Shown here in pieces: positions 1 through 5,503 of a stretch of DNA of 5,503 nt. The notes beneath the pieces are model-generated. The model was given only the letters and a program-made list of their open reading frames with translations. It did no database searches and was not told the DNA's origin. Where the stretch lies: assembly GCA_023230285.1 (NCBI GenBank), contig JALNXP010000171.1, positions 1 to 5,503 on the forward strand, given 5' to 3'. How positions within the stretch are numbered: the stretch's first letter is position 1; each line of letters starts with the position of its first letter. The position numbers were made by a program, and so were the translations under genes. Source of the DNA: Bacteroidales bacterium. GTDB taxonomy: Bacteria > Bacteroidota > Bacteroidia > Bacteroidales > BM520.

Positions 1-488
1 TAGCATCTTATAAACACATCATAGATTATTTGAAATACAACATGCGTTCACAAATATACGCAAAATCTTTGCCTATGCCTATGACTATTGGTGCTTTAAA
101 ACGCTTAGATATGATTAGAACCATGCCTGAATTAAGAGAAAATCTATGGAAGATAGTAAATGCTCTGCAATCGGGATTAAGAGCCAACGGCTTTAATCTT
201 GGCAGAACAAATTCCTGTGTAACTCCGGTATTCTTAAACGGCTCTGTTTCAGAGGCAACCAACTTGGCACTCGAGCTACGCGAACATTACAACATTTTCT
301 GTTCTGTAGTTGTCTATCCTGTAATTCCCAAAGGAGAAATAATATTCCGCTTAATTCCGACAGCAGCACACTCGCTCGAAGATGTCGAATATACCGTCAA
401 CGCTTTTAAAGAAGTGAAAGCAAAGTTGGATAGAGGAGAATTTGAGACAGGCAGCATACCTGAATTTCCTAAAGGTGCATCTATTTAA
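1..488 (+). CDS. PLP-dependent alpha-oxoamine synthase family enzyme, C-terminal part (5' end outside window)
   Basis: This is the last 161 codons of a gene that enters from the left edge; the frame is open from base 3 and stops with TAA at 486-488. The fragment resembles the C-terminal small domain of the alpha-oxoamine synthase group of fold-type I PLP enzymes (8-amino-7-oxononanoate synthase BioF, 2-amino-3-ketobutyrate CoA ligase Kbl, serine palmitoyltransferase). These enzymes condense an amino acid with an acyl-CoA in the cytoplasm. Supporting features are the RSQIYAKSLPMP segment, aligned with the 'FSASLPP' segment of the family, the GLRANGFNLG strand, and the YPVIPKGEIIFRLIPTAAHS segment followed by a final helix. 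The PLP-binding lysine would lie upstream and is not visible, so activity cannot be judged. From memory, Bacteroidota carry a paralogue of this type, distinct from their serine palmitoyltransferase and of unsettled substrate, so no symbol is given. The M16 gene follows after 24 bases, which suggests cotranscription. Confidence 0.85.
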   Translation, partial: ASYKHIIDYLKYNMRSQIYAKSLPMPMTIGALKRLDMIRTMPELRENLWKIVNALQSGLRANGFNLGRTNSCVTPVFLNGSVSEATNLALELREHYNIFCSVVVYPVIPKGEIIFRLIPTAAHSLEDVEYTVNAFKEVKAKLDRGEFETGSIPEFPKGASI

Positions 489-512
489 TAATCAAAAATA
501 TACAATTATTTC

Positions 513-572
513 ATGAAATCATTTAATCATTATTTATTGCTTCTGATTTGTGCCGTTTTATTGGGAGCATGT
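513..572 (+). other. Lipoprotein (type II) signal peptide of the M16 protease
   Basis: The first 20 codons encode a short basic start (Lys2), a hydrophobic core rich in Leu, Ile and Val (residues 7-17), and the lipobox LLGAC with the acceptor Cys at residue 20. Signal peptidase II should cut before Cys20. An outer-membrane or periplasm-facing location is inferred; the sequence does not settle which leaflet. Confidence 0.88.
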
Positions 573-3449
573 ACTCAAAAATCAGAGTACAATGTTAAAA
601 CTGCAACCGATTCAAACGGTTACACATACGAGTATGTAACCAACGATGCTACTCAGTCGAGAGTATACACTTTAGACAACGGACTGACAGTATATTTGTC
701 GAAAAATGATGTAGAGCCACGTCTTTCTACTCTTATCGGCGTTAAAGCCGGTTCTACATCCGAGAATCCTGATGCTACGGGCTTAGCACATTATTTTGAA
801 CACATGATGTTTAAAGGTACTTCTCATCTTGGAACTCAGGATTGGGAAAAAGAGAATGCTGTGCTTGCTCAAATATCAGACCTTTTTGAACAGCGTAGAA
901 ATTCTACTGACCCTGAAGAACAAAAAGCTCTATACAAAAGGATAGACAGCTTGTCTGTAATTGCTTCAACTTATGCTATTCCGAGCGAATACGACAAATT
1001 ACTTGCAAGCCTCGGTGCTTCTAGTACCAATGCCGGCACAAGCTACGACATGACCGTTTTCATCAACGAAATACCTTCTAACGAACTCGAAAAATGGATA
1101 AAAGTCGAAGCCGACCGCTTCCAGAATATCGTCTTAAGATTATTTCATACCGAATTGGAAACAGTATACGAAGAGTTTAACATGTATCAGGATAGAGACG
1201 GTTCCCGCTTTAATCAAGCTATATTTAAGGCATTATTTCCGAACCATCCTTACGGAAGAGAAGTCATAGGTTTACCTGAACATATTAAATTTCCTTCAAT
1301 GAAGGAGATAGTGAAATTTCATGATACTTATTATGTACCAAATAATATGGCAATAGCTCTTTCCGGCGACCTCGACTTCGATAATACCATCAAACTTATC
1401 GACACATATTTCGGCGGCATGGAAAAGAAAGAACTCCCCGAGAGGGCAGCTGTTGTAGAAGCTCCTATCACGGAACCTATAACAGTGGAAGTACTCGGTC
1501 CGGAATCAGAAGAAGTGTGCATTGCTTACCGCTTCGAAACTAATGACGAGACCGAACTTATGATGGAAGCCGTAAACAATATCTTATCTAATGATAAATG
1601 CGGTCTTGTCGACATCGACCTTAATCAACAACAAAAAGTCTTAAATGCCGGTGCTTTTAACTATTCTCTAAACGATTATTCTCTGCATATTCTGTCAGCT
1701 GAACCTCGGGAAGGTCAAACTCTTGAAGAAGCTAGAGATTTACTGTTCCAAGAGATAGAAAAAATTAAAAACGGTGAATTTGAAGATTGGGTATTAGAGG
1801 CTTCTATTAACAATTTACGTCTCAGAAGAGTTAGACAAAACGAATATAATATGGCTCGTACCAACAATTTTATGTCTGCTTTTATTGCAAATAAAGATTA
1901 TGTTGATTTGTTGAAATATGATGAAAATCTCGCCAAAATCACCAAAAAGCAAGTTGTGGAATTTGCTAAAAACAATTATCTGAACAACTATGTCGTTGCA
2001 TATAAACGCATTGGAGATGCTCCTGACCTCGTCCATGTAGAAAAACCTGATATTTCTTCCATCACCATCAACAGAGATGTACAATCGGAATATTTTAAAG
2101 AAATTTCCGACATGCCTTCAGAAGAAATAAAACCCGTTTTTGTTGATTATAAAGATGCTATCAAGAAAGAAAACATCCAAAAAGGTCTTGACTTTTATTA
2201 TATCAAAAACGTCACTAACGGCATTTTCACACTGTATTACATGGTAGAAGCAGGAAGTACAGCAAGCTTAAGATTACCATTGGCTCTCGACTACATAAAG
2301 TTTTTAGGTACAGATGAATATACTCCTGCCGAACTTCAACAGGAGATGTATAAATTGGCTTTAAGCTTTGGTGTACGTGCAGGGAAAGACATGAGCTATA
2401 TTTATATCTCCGGTCTCGAAGATAAATATGACGAAGCTATTAAATTAGTTGAACATATTATGAATAACGTCAAACCCGACCAAGAAGTTTATGACAACTA
2501 TATAAGTGGCATATTGAAAAAACGCGATAATGCCAAGTTAGACCCATCTACAATTTTGTGGGATGCAATGCGTAGCTTCGGTACTTATGGCATTGACAAC
2601 CCGACAAACAACATTCTTTCCGAAGCAGAATTAAAAGCTATTGACCCTAAGGAACTTACAGATATTGTGAAAAATATGTCTGACTACGAACACATTGTAT
2701 TTTACTACGGTCCTGATGATATGGAAAAAGCTCTTGCTACTGTAAAAGAATATCATAAAGTTGAGGGCGATTTAAAACCTGTTCCGGAAGCCAAAAAATA
2801 TGTCAAACAAGATGTTACGGAAAACAAAGTCTATATCGTTGATTATAAGATGGTTCAGACTAATCTTCTTATGGTTTCCCGTGGCGACATGTATAATGTT
2901 GCAGATGAACCTTATCTTGATGTCTTTGGCGAATATTACGGCGGCGGCTTGTCTTCTATCATTTTCCAAGAAATCAGAGAATCTCGTTCTTTGGCTTATT
3001 CTTCTATGGCTGCTATCAGCAAAGCAAGTAAAGCCGGTGAATATAACTCCGTTTTATGCTTCCTTGGAACTCAAACCGACAAATTGAAAACAGCCACAGA
3101 TGCTTTCTATTCTCTAATGAACGAAATGCCTAAAGCAGAAAAACAGTTTGAACTTTCTAAAGATGCTATCATCAAGAAAATTAATACCGAAAGAATTGTG
3201 AAAGACCAAATCTTCTTTAGCTGGTACGACCTCAATAAATATGGTATAGATTACGACATCCGTAAACCTGTATACGAAAAAGTCCAAAATATGACAATCG
3301 ATGATTTTGAAAACTATTTCAACAATCATGTTGCAGGTAAAAAATATAACTATTTGCTGCTCGCCGACTTAGATAAGTTGAACATGAAACAACTGAAAGC
3401 TATAGGCGAAGTGGAAGTGTTAGATTTAGATAAATTATTTGGTTATTAG
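513..3449 (+). CDS. M16 (pitrilysin/insulinase) family zinc metallopeptidase, lipoprotein
   Basis: This 978-residue protein is probably an envelope-anchored zinc protease that cleaves peptides or small unfolded proteins. Residues 1-20 form a lipoprotein signal peptide with lipobox LLGAC, so Cys20 should be acylated; the residues after it (TQKSEY) are not the strongly acidic run typical of surface-export signals. The first catalytic domain has the inverted zinc motif HYFEH: His93 and His97 as ligands, Glu96 as the base. Glu221 is the likely third ligand, with Glu214 seven residues before it, the spacing of the Glu182/Glu189 pair in human insulin-degrading enzyme. FPNHPYG (242-248) and PNNMAIALSGDLD (276-288) lead into the second domain. 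The C-terminal half has no HxxEH (its equivalent region, about 592-598, lacks His) but keeps GGGLSS...R822...Y829, the same seven-residue R/Y spacing as Arg824/Tyr831 of insulin-degrading enzyme. It is therefore a complete two-halved M16 protein. The start is fixed by the signal peptide. The physiological substrate is unknown. Confidence 0.95.
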   Translation: MKSFNHYLLLLICAVLLGACTQKSEYNVKTATDSNGYTYEYVTNDATQSRVYTLDNGLTVYLSKNDVEPRLSTLIGVKAGSTSENPDATGLAHYFEHMMFKGTSHLGTQDWEKENAVLAQISDLFEQRRNSTDPEEQKALYKRIDSLSVIASTYAIPSEYDKLLASLGASSTNAGTSYDMTVFINEIPSNELEKWIKVEADRFQNIVLRLFHTELETVYEEFNMYQDRDGSRFNQAIFKALFPNHPYGREVIGLPEHIKFPSMKEIVKFHDTYYVPNNMAIALSGDLDFDNTIKLIDTYFGGMEKKELPERAAVVEAPITEPITVEVLGPESEEVCIAYRFETNDETELMMEAVNNILSNDKCGLVDIDLNQQQKVLNAGAFNYSLNDYSLHILSAEPREGQTLEEARDLLFQEIEKIKNGEFEDWVLEASINNLRLRRVRQNEYNMARTNNFMSAFIANKDYVDLLKYDENLAKITKKQVVEFAKNNYLNNYVVAYKRIGDAPDLVHVEKPDISSITINRDVQSEYFKEISDMPSEEIKPVFVDYKDAIKKENIQKGLDFYYIKNVTNGIFTLYYMVEAGSTASLRLPLALDYIKFLGTDEYTPAELQQEMYKLALSFGVRAGKDMSYIYISGLEDKYDEAIKLVEHIMNNVKPDQEVYDNYISGILKKRDNAKLDPSTILWDAMRSFGTYGIDNPTNNILSEAELKAIDPKELTDIVKNMSDYEHIVFYYGPDDMEKALATVKEYHKVEGDLKPVPEAKKYVKQDVTENKVYIVDYKMVQTNLLMVSRGDMYNVADEPYLDVFGEYYGGGLSSIIFQEIRESRSLAYSSMAAISKASKAGEYNSVLCFLGTQTDKLKTATDAFYSLMNEMPKAEKQFELSKDAIIKKINTERIVKDQIFFSWYDLNKYGIDYDIRKPVYEKVQNMTIDDFENYFNNHVAGKKYNYLLLADLDKLNMKQLKAIGEVEVLDLDKLFGY

Positions 3450-3460
3450 TATTTAAAATT

Positions 3461-3949
3461 ATGATATCTATTATAGTTGCTATTGCCGAAAAAAATAATG
3501 CAATCGGCTATCAAAATCGTCTGCTGTGGAAACTTCCAGAAGACATGAAGCGTTTCAAAACCATCACTACAGGACATACTGTTATCATGGGTCGCAACAC
3601 CTTTTTGTCACTGCCCAAAGGCGTACTTCCGAACCGCAGAAATGTGGTTATAAGTGACATCGCTGACGAGCATTTTGAAGGTTGCATTATGGCTAAATCT
3701 ATCGATGAAGCTATCGAAATCACTAAAAATGACGGCGAAGTCTTTATCATGGGAGGAGCATCTATATATAGACAATTCTTCCCCCATGCTTCAAAATTGT
3801 ATCTGACTTTAGTCGATGATGCACCTGTTGCAGACACTTTCTTTCCAGAAATCGATTTTGAACAGTGGAACGTTTTAGAAGAAGTGCCTTTCATCGCTGA
3901 TGAAAAGCATCTCCATAATTTTAAATTCGTTACTCTCCAAAAAAAATAA
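3461..3949 (+). CDS. folA: Dihydrofolate reductase
   Basis: This cytoplasmic enzyme reduces 7,8-dihydrofolate to tetrahydrofolate with NADPH, supplying one-carbon carriers for thymidylate, purine and methionine synthesis; it is the target of trimethoprim. At 162 residues it has the usual length of the chromosomal bacterial enzyme. Motifs appear in order: the N-terminal strand with the AIG loop (14-16), WKLPEDM (23-29) with Asp28 as the catalytic acid equivalent to Asp27 of E. coli, VIMGRNTFLSLP (41-52) with the GRxT cofactor site, the VFIMGGASIY nucleotide-binding segment (94-103), and DTFFP (125-129). Nothing looks degraded. It starts 11 bases after the protease stop codon and is followed at once by a terminator, so it appears to be the last gene of the transcription unit. 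folA is more often found beside thyA, which is absent from the window; the link with a protease is probably positional rather than functional. Confidence 0.97.
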   Translation: MISIIVAIAEKNNAIGYQNRLLWKLPEDMKRFKTITTGHTVIMGRNTFLSLPKGVLPNRRNVVISDIADEHFEGCIMAKSIDEAIEITKNDGEVFIMGGASIYRQFFPHASKLYLTLVDDAPVADTFFPEIDFEQWNVLEEVPFIADEKHLHNFKFVTLQKK

Positions 3950-3953
3950 AAAT

Positions 3954-3997
3954 AAAAATCGGGATAGAGCTAAATCATGCTTCTATCCCGATTTTTT
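3954..3997 (+). terminator. Rho-independent terminator after folA
   Basis: Bases 3954-3968 and 3982-3996 are perfect 15-base inverted repeats with the G/C-rich core CGGGATAGA/TCTATCCCG and a short loop. The right arm runs into six T residues (3992-3997), giving the classical hairpin plus U-tract. The left arm begins with five A residues, so the reverse transcript would also carry a U-tract and the element could work in both directions, though no opposing gene is seen here. It starts five bases after the folA stop and separates folA from rimO. The remaining 57 bases before rimO hold no second hairpin and no recognisable Bacteroidota promoter (TTTG and TAnnTTTG boxes). Confidence 0.93.
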
Positions 3998-4054
3998 ATA
4001 TAATCTAATCATTTAACATATCACACGTAAACACATCATTTTCAAATTAATACG

Positions 4055-5338
4055 ATGAAAATAACATTAATATCTTTAGGCTGCTCTAAAAATACTGTCG
4101 ACAGCGAAAGACTTGCCGCCATCTTAGCCGATAACGGCTGCACCGTTGAATTTGACTCGTTAGAAAAGAGCGACATCGCCATCATCAACACCTGCGGCTT
4201 CATCTTAGATGCCAAAGAAGAGTCTGTAAATACTATTTTAGATTGTATACAGCTAAAATTAGATGGCAGACGCAAGCTGAAACGTGTTTATGTCTTCGGC
4301 TGCTTAGTGGTGCTTAATAAACAAGAGCTGCAAGAAGAACTGCCCGAAGTAGACGGCTGGTTCGGGGTAAACAACATCGAAGCTGTGGCTAAGTCTATCG
4401 TAAAAGATTGTATTATTGATGATGATTGTGTTTATCGTAAACTTTCGACACCATCGCATTATGCTTACCTGAAAATTGCTGAAGGCTGCAATAAATTCTG
4501 TTCTTTTTGCTCCATCCCTTACATAAGAGGAAGGCATGTCTCCCGCACAAAGGAGAGCATACTGCAAGAGGCGCAATATCTTAGAGAACAAGGTGTCAAA
4601 GAGCTGATACTCATATCGCAGGACCTCACCTTTTACGGCATGGATTTATATCATTCGCTTGAATTACCATCACTTGTAAGAGAGCTGTCGCAGCTCGGCT
4701 TTGAGTGGATAAGACTTCATTATGCGCATCCAAACGAGGTCACAGATGAGATGCTACAGCTATACAACAGTGTACCAAATCTATGCAAATATTTAGACAT
4801 TCCGCTACAGCATATTTCAACGCCGATACTTAAGTCGATGAAGCGCAACATCGACAAACAAGGCACTATTGACTTGGTGAACAAAATCCGCCGTATTGTG
4901 CCTGACATAGCCATCCGGACGGCGTTTATCGTGGGCTATCCGGGTGAGACACAGGAGCAGTTCGAGGAGTTGGCAGGTTTTATCCGAGAGATGAAATTTG
5001 ACAGGGTAGGGATATTTACTTTTTCGAGCGAAGATAATACCGCGGCAGGTCAGCTGCCTGACGATGTACCTGAAGATATAAAAGTAGAAAGAAAAGAGCA
5101 ACTTTTAGCAATACAGCAAAGAATATCCTTAGAAAACAACCAAAAGCGTGTTGGCGGCGTGCTGAAAGTCCTCATAGACCGCAAAGAAGGCGACTATTAT
5201 ATTGGTCGCACGGAGTACGACTCGCCGGAAGTCGACGACGAGGTATTAGTACACGCCGATAATAAGATGACGATTGGCGAATTTTATGCGTTGCGCATAG
5301 TAGACACCGACGAGTTCGACTTAGTAGCGGAGGTGTAG
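4055..5338 (+). CDS. rimO: Ribosomal protein S12 methylthiotransferase RimO
   Basis: RimO is a radical S-adenosylmethionine enzyme with two 4Fe-4S clusters that adds a methylthio group to the conserved aspartate (about position 88/89) of ribosomal protein S12. At 427 residues the protein is full length. The N-terminal UPF0004 domain has GCSKNTVDSE (9-18), NTCGFI (45-50) and GCL (82-84), so the three auxiliary-cluster cysteines are Cys10, Cys47 and Cys83. The radical SAM domain has EGCNKFCSFCSIP with Cys145, Cys149 and Cys152, then ISQDLTFYG (187-195), YLDIPLQH (246-253) and GYPGET (294-299). A TRAM domain occupies about 364-427. NTCGFI followed by AKEES, and the C-terminal DEFD ending, favour RimO over the tRNA enzyme MiaB. 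After GCL the sequence is VVLNKQEL where many RimO proteins have an Arg-Tyr pair. The C-terminus looks natural although the stop codon abuts a repeat array. Confidence 0.96.
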   Translation: MKITLISLGCSKNTVDSERLAAILADNGCTVEFDSLEKSDIAIINTCGFILDAKEESVNTILDCIQLKLDGRRKLKRVYVFGCLVVLNKQELQEELPEVDGWFGVNNIEAVAKSIVKDCIIDDDCVYRKLSTPSHYAYLKIAEGCNKFCSFCSIPYIRGRHVSRTKESILQEAQYLREQGVKELILISQDLTFYGMDLYHSLELPSLVRELSQLGFEWIRLHYAHPNEVTDEMLQLYNSVPNLCKYLDIPLQHISTPILKSMKRNIDKQGTIDLVNKIRRIVPDIAIRTAFIVGYPGETQEQFEELAGFIREMKFDRVGIFTFSSEDNTAAGQLPDDVPEDIKVERKEQLLAIQQRISLENNQKRVGGVLKVLIDRKEGDYYIGRTEYDSPEVDDEVLVHADNKMTIGEFYALRIVDTDEFDLVAEV

Positions 5339-5340
5339 AT

Positions 5341-5446
5341 GGGACACGGATGAACACGGATATGGGACACGGATGGACACGGATGGACACGGATTGGACT
5401 AAGGGACACGGATGAACACGGATATGGGACACGGATGGACACGGAT
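5341..5446 (+). repeat. Perfect 44-base direct repeat inside the array
   Basis: Bases 5341-5384 and 5403-5446 are identical over 44 positions, at an offset of 62 bases. Each copy holds four ACACGGAT octamers with the same spacing (10, 13, 10). Between them lie one further octamer and the unique joint TGGACTAA (5395-5402). The identity implies a recent segmental duplication or conversion within the array. Confidence 0.95.
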
Positions 5447-5501
5447 TTTTGGGTTGGGACACGGATATAGACGGATACAACGGATGGACACGGATTTTTG
5501 G
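5431..5501 (+). repeat. Perfect 22-base direct repeat ending in GGATTTTTGG
   Basis: Bases 5431-5452 and 5480-5501 match exactly over 22 positions, at an offset of 49 bases. Each copy joins ACGGAT to the decamer GGACACGGAT and then to TTTTGG. The T-rich tail appears only in these two places and may mark the end of a higher-order unit. The second copy stops two bases before the window edge. Confidence 0.9.
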
Positions 5502-5503
5502 AG

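Larger units (their letters stand above)
5341..5503 (+). repeat. Tandem array of ACACGGAT-type units, continuing to the right edge
   Basis: The octamer ACACGGAT occurs 11 times exactly, beginning at 5344, 5354, 5367, 5377, 5387, 5406, 5416, 5429, 5439, 5459 and 5488. Two decayed copies end at 5476 (TAGACGGAT) and 5485 (ACAACGGAT). Most units carry GG, GGG or GA in front, giving decamers such as GGACACGGAT. Start-to-start steps are mostly 10 bases, with 13, 19 and 20 at the irregular joints. The array starts two bases after the rimO stop and has no matching ATCCGTGT on this strand, so the RNA could not fold on itself. Open frames through it give low-complexity peptides and are not credible genes. 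The boundary on the right is not seen. Its function is unknown. Confidence 0.95.

Noticed and set aside
2800..3087. Open frame of 95 codons on the + strand in another frame of the protease gene
   Set aside because: It overlaps the conserved C-terminal M16 region with the R822/Y829 pair; the hydrophobic look comes from the frame shift of the real gene.
3511..3894. Open frame of 127 codons on the - strand inside folA
   Set aside because: It lies wholly antisense to a clear dihydrofolate reductase gene and its translation shows no recognisable motif.
3999..4004. TATAAT hexamer upstream of rimO as a possible -10 box
   Set aside because: It overlaps the A/T tail of the terminator, has no partner -35 box, and the main sigma factor of Bacteroidota uses TAnnTTTG rather than TATAAT.
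11..4039. The 12-mer taaacacatcat at 11-22 and again at 4028-4039
   Set aside because: One copy is inside a coding region and the other in a short leader; a single A/T-rich 12-base match shows no wider pattern.
5172..5480. Open frame of 102 codons on the - strand, with recurring IRVHPCP-type peptides
   Set aside because: Half of it is the reverse reading of the ACACGGAT array and the rest is antisense to the rimO 3' end. The peptide repetition simply mirrors the DNA repeat.
5341..5503. CRISPR array
   Set aside because: Units are about 10 bases long with almost no spacers between them; there are no 25-40-base repeats alternating with unique spacers, and no cas genes are visible.

Overview
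The window looks like a chromosomal segment of a Bacteroidota bacterium, most likely of the order Bacteroidales. Four protein families are recognisable: an alpha-oxoamine synthase-type PLP enzyme, a two-halved M16 lipoprotein protease, dihydrofolate reductase and RimO. The PLP enzyme, protease and RimO read most like Bacteroidota versions. None of the three visible start codons is preceded by a Shine-Dalgarno sequence; the upstream stretches are simply A/T-rich, which is usual in this phylum. The genus cannot be named from the sequence.

Layout. Bases 1-488 hold the 3' end of the PLP-dependent enzyme gene, which enters from the left edge. Bases 513-3449 encode a 978-residue M16 zinc metallopeptidase with a lipoprotein signal peptide. 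Bases 3461-3949 encode dihydrofolate reductase (folA). These three genes are on the + strand with gaps of 24 and 11 bases and end at a strong intrinsic terminator (3954-3997), so they are probably one transcription unit. After a further 57 bases, bases 4055-5338 encode RimO, the methylthiotransferase for ribosomal protein S12, presumably from its own promoter, although no promoter motif is visible. Bases 5339-5503 are non-coding and consist almost entirely of a tandem array built on the octamer ACACGGAT. The array starts within two bases of the rimO stop codon and runs to the right edge.

Function. The genes are housekeeping-type but not one pathway: amino acid/acyl-CoA condensation, cell-envelope proteolysis, tetrahydrofolate production and ribosome modification. 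The most unusual part is the repeat array. It has a roughly 10-base, helix-like period, a perfect 44-base internal duplication, no inverted symmetry, and a position that makes it the likely 3' untranslated region of rimO. RimO coding DNA is also visibly richer in G+C than the protease gene in the lines I counted by hand. I see no mobile element, CRISPR array, tRNA or rRNA gene.
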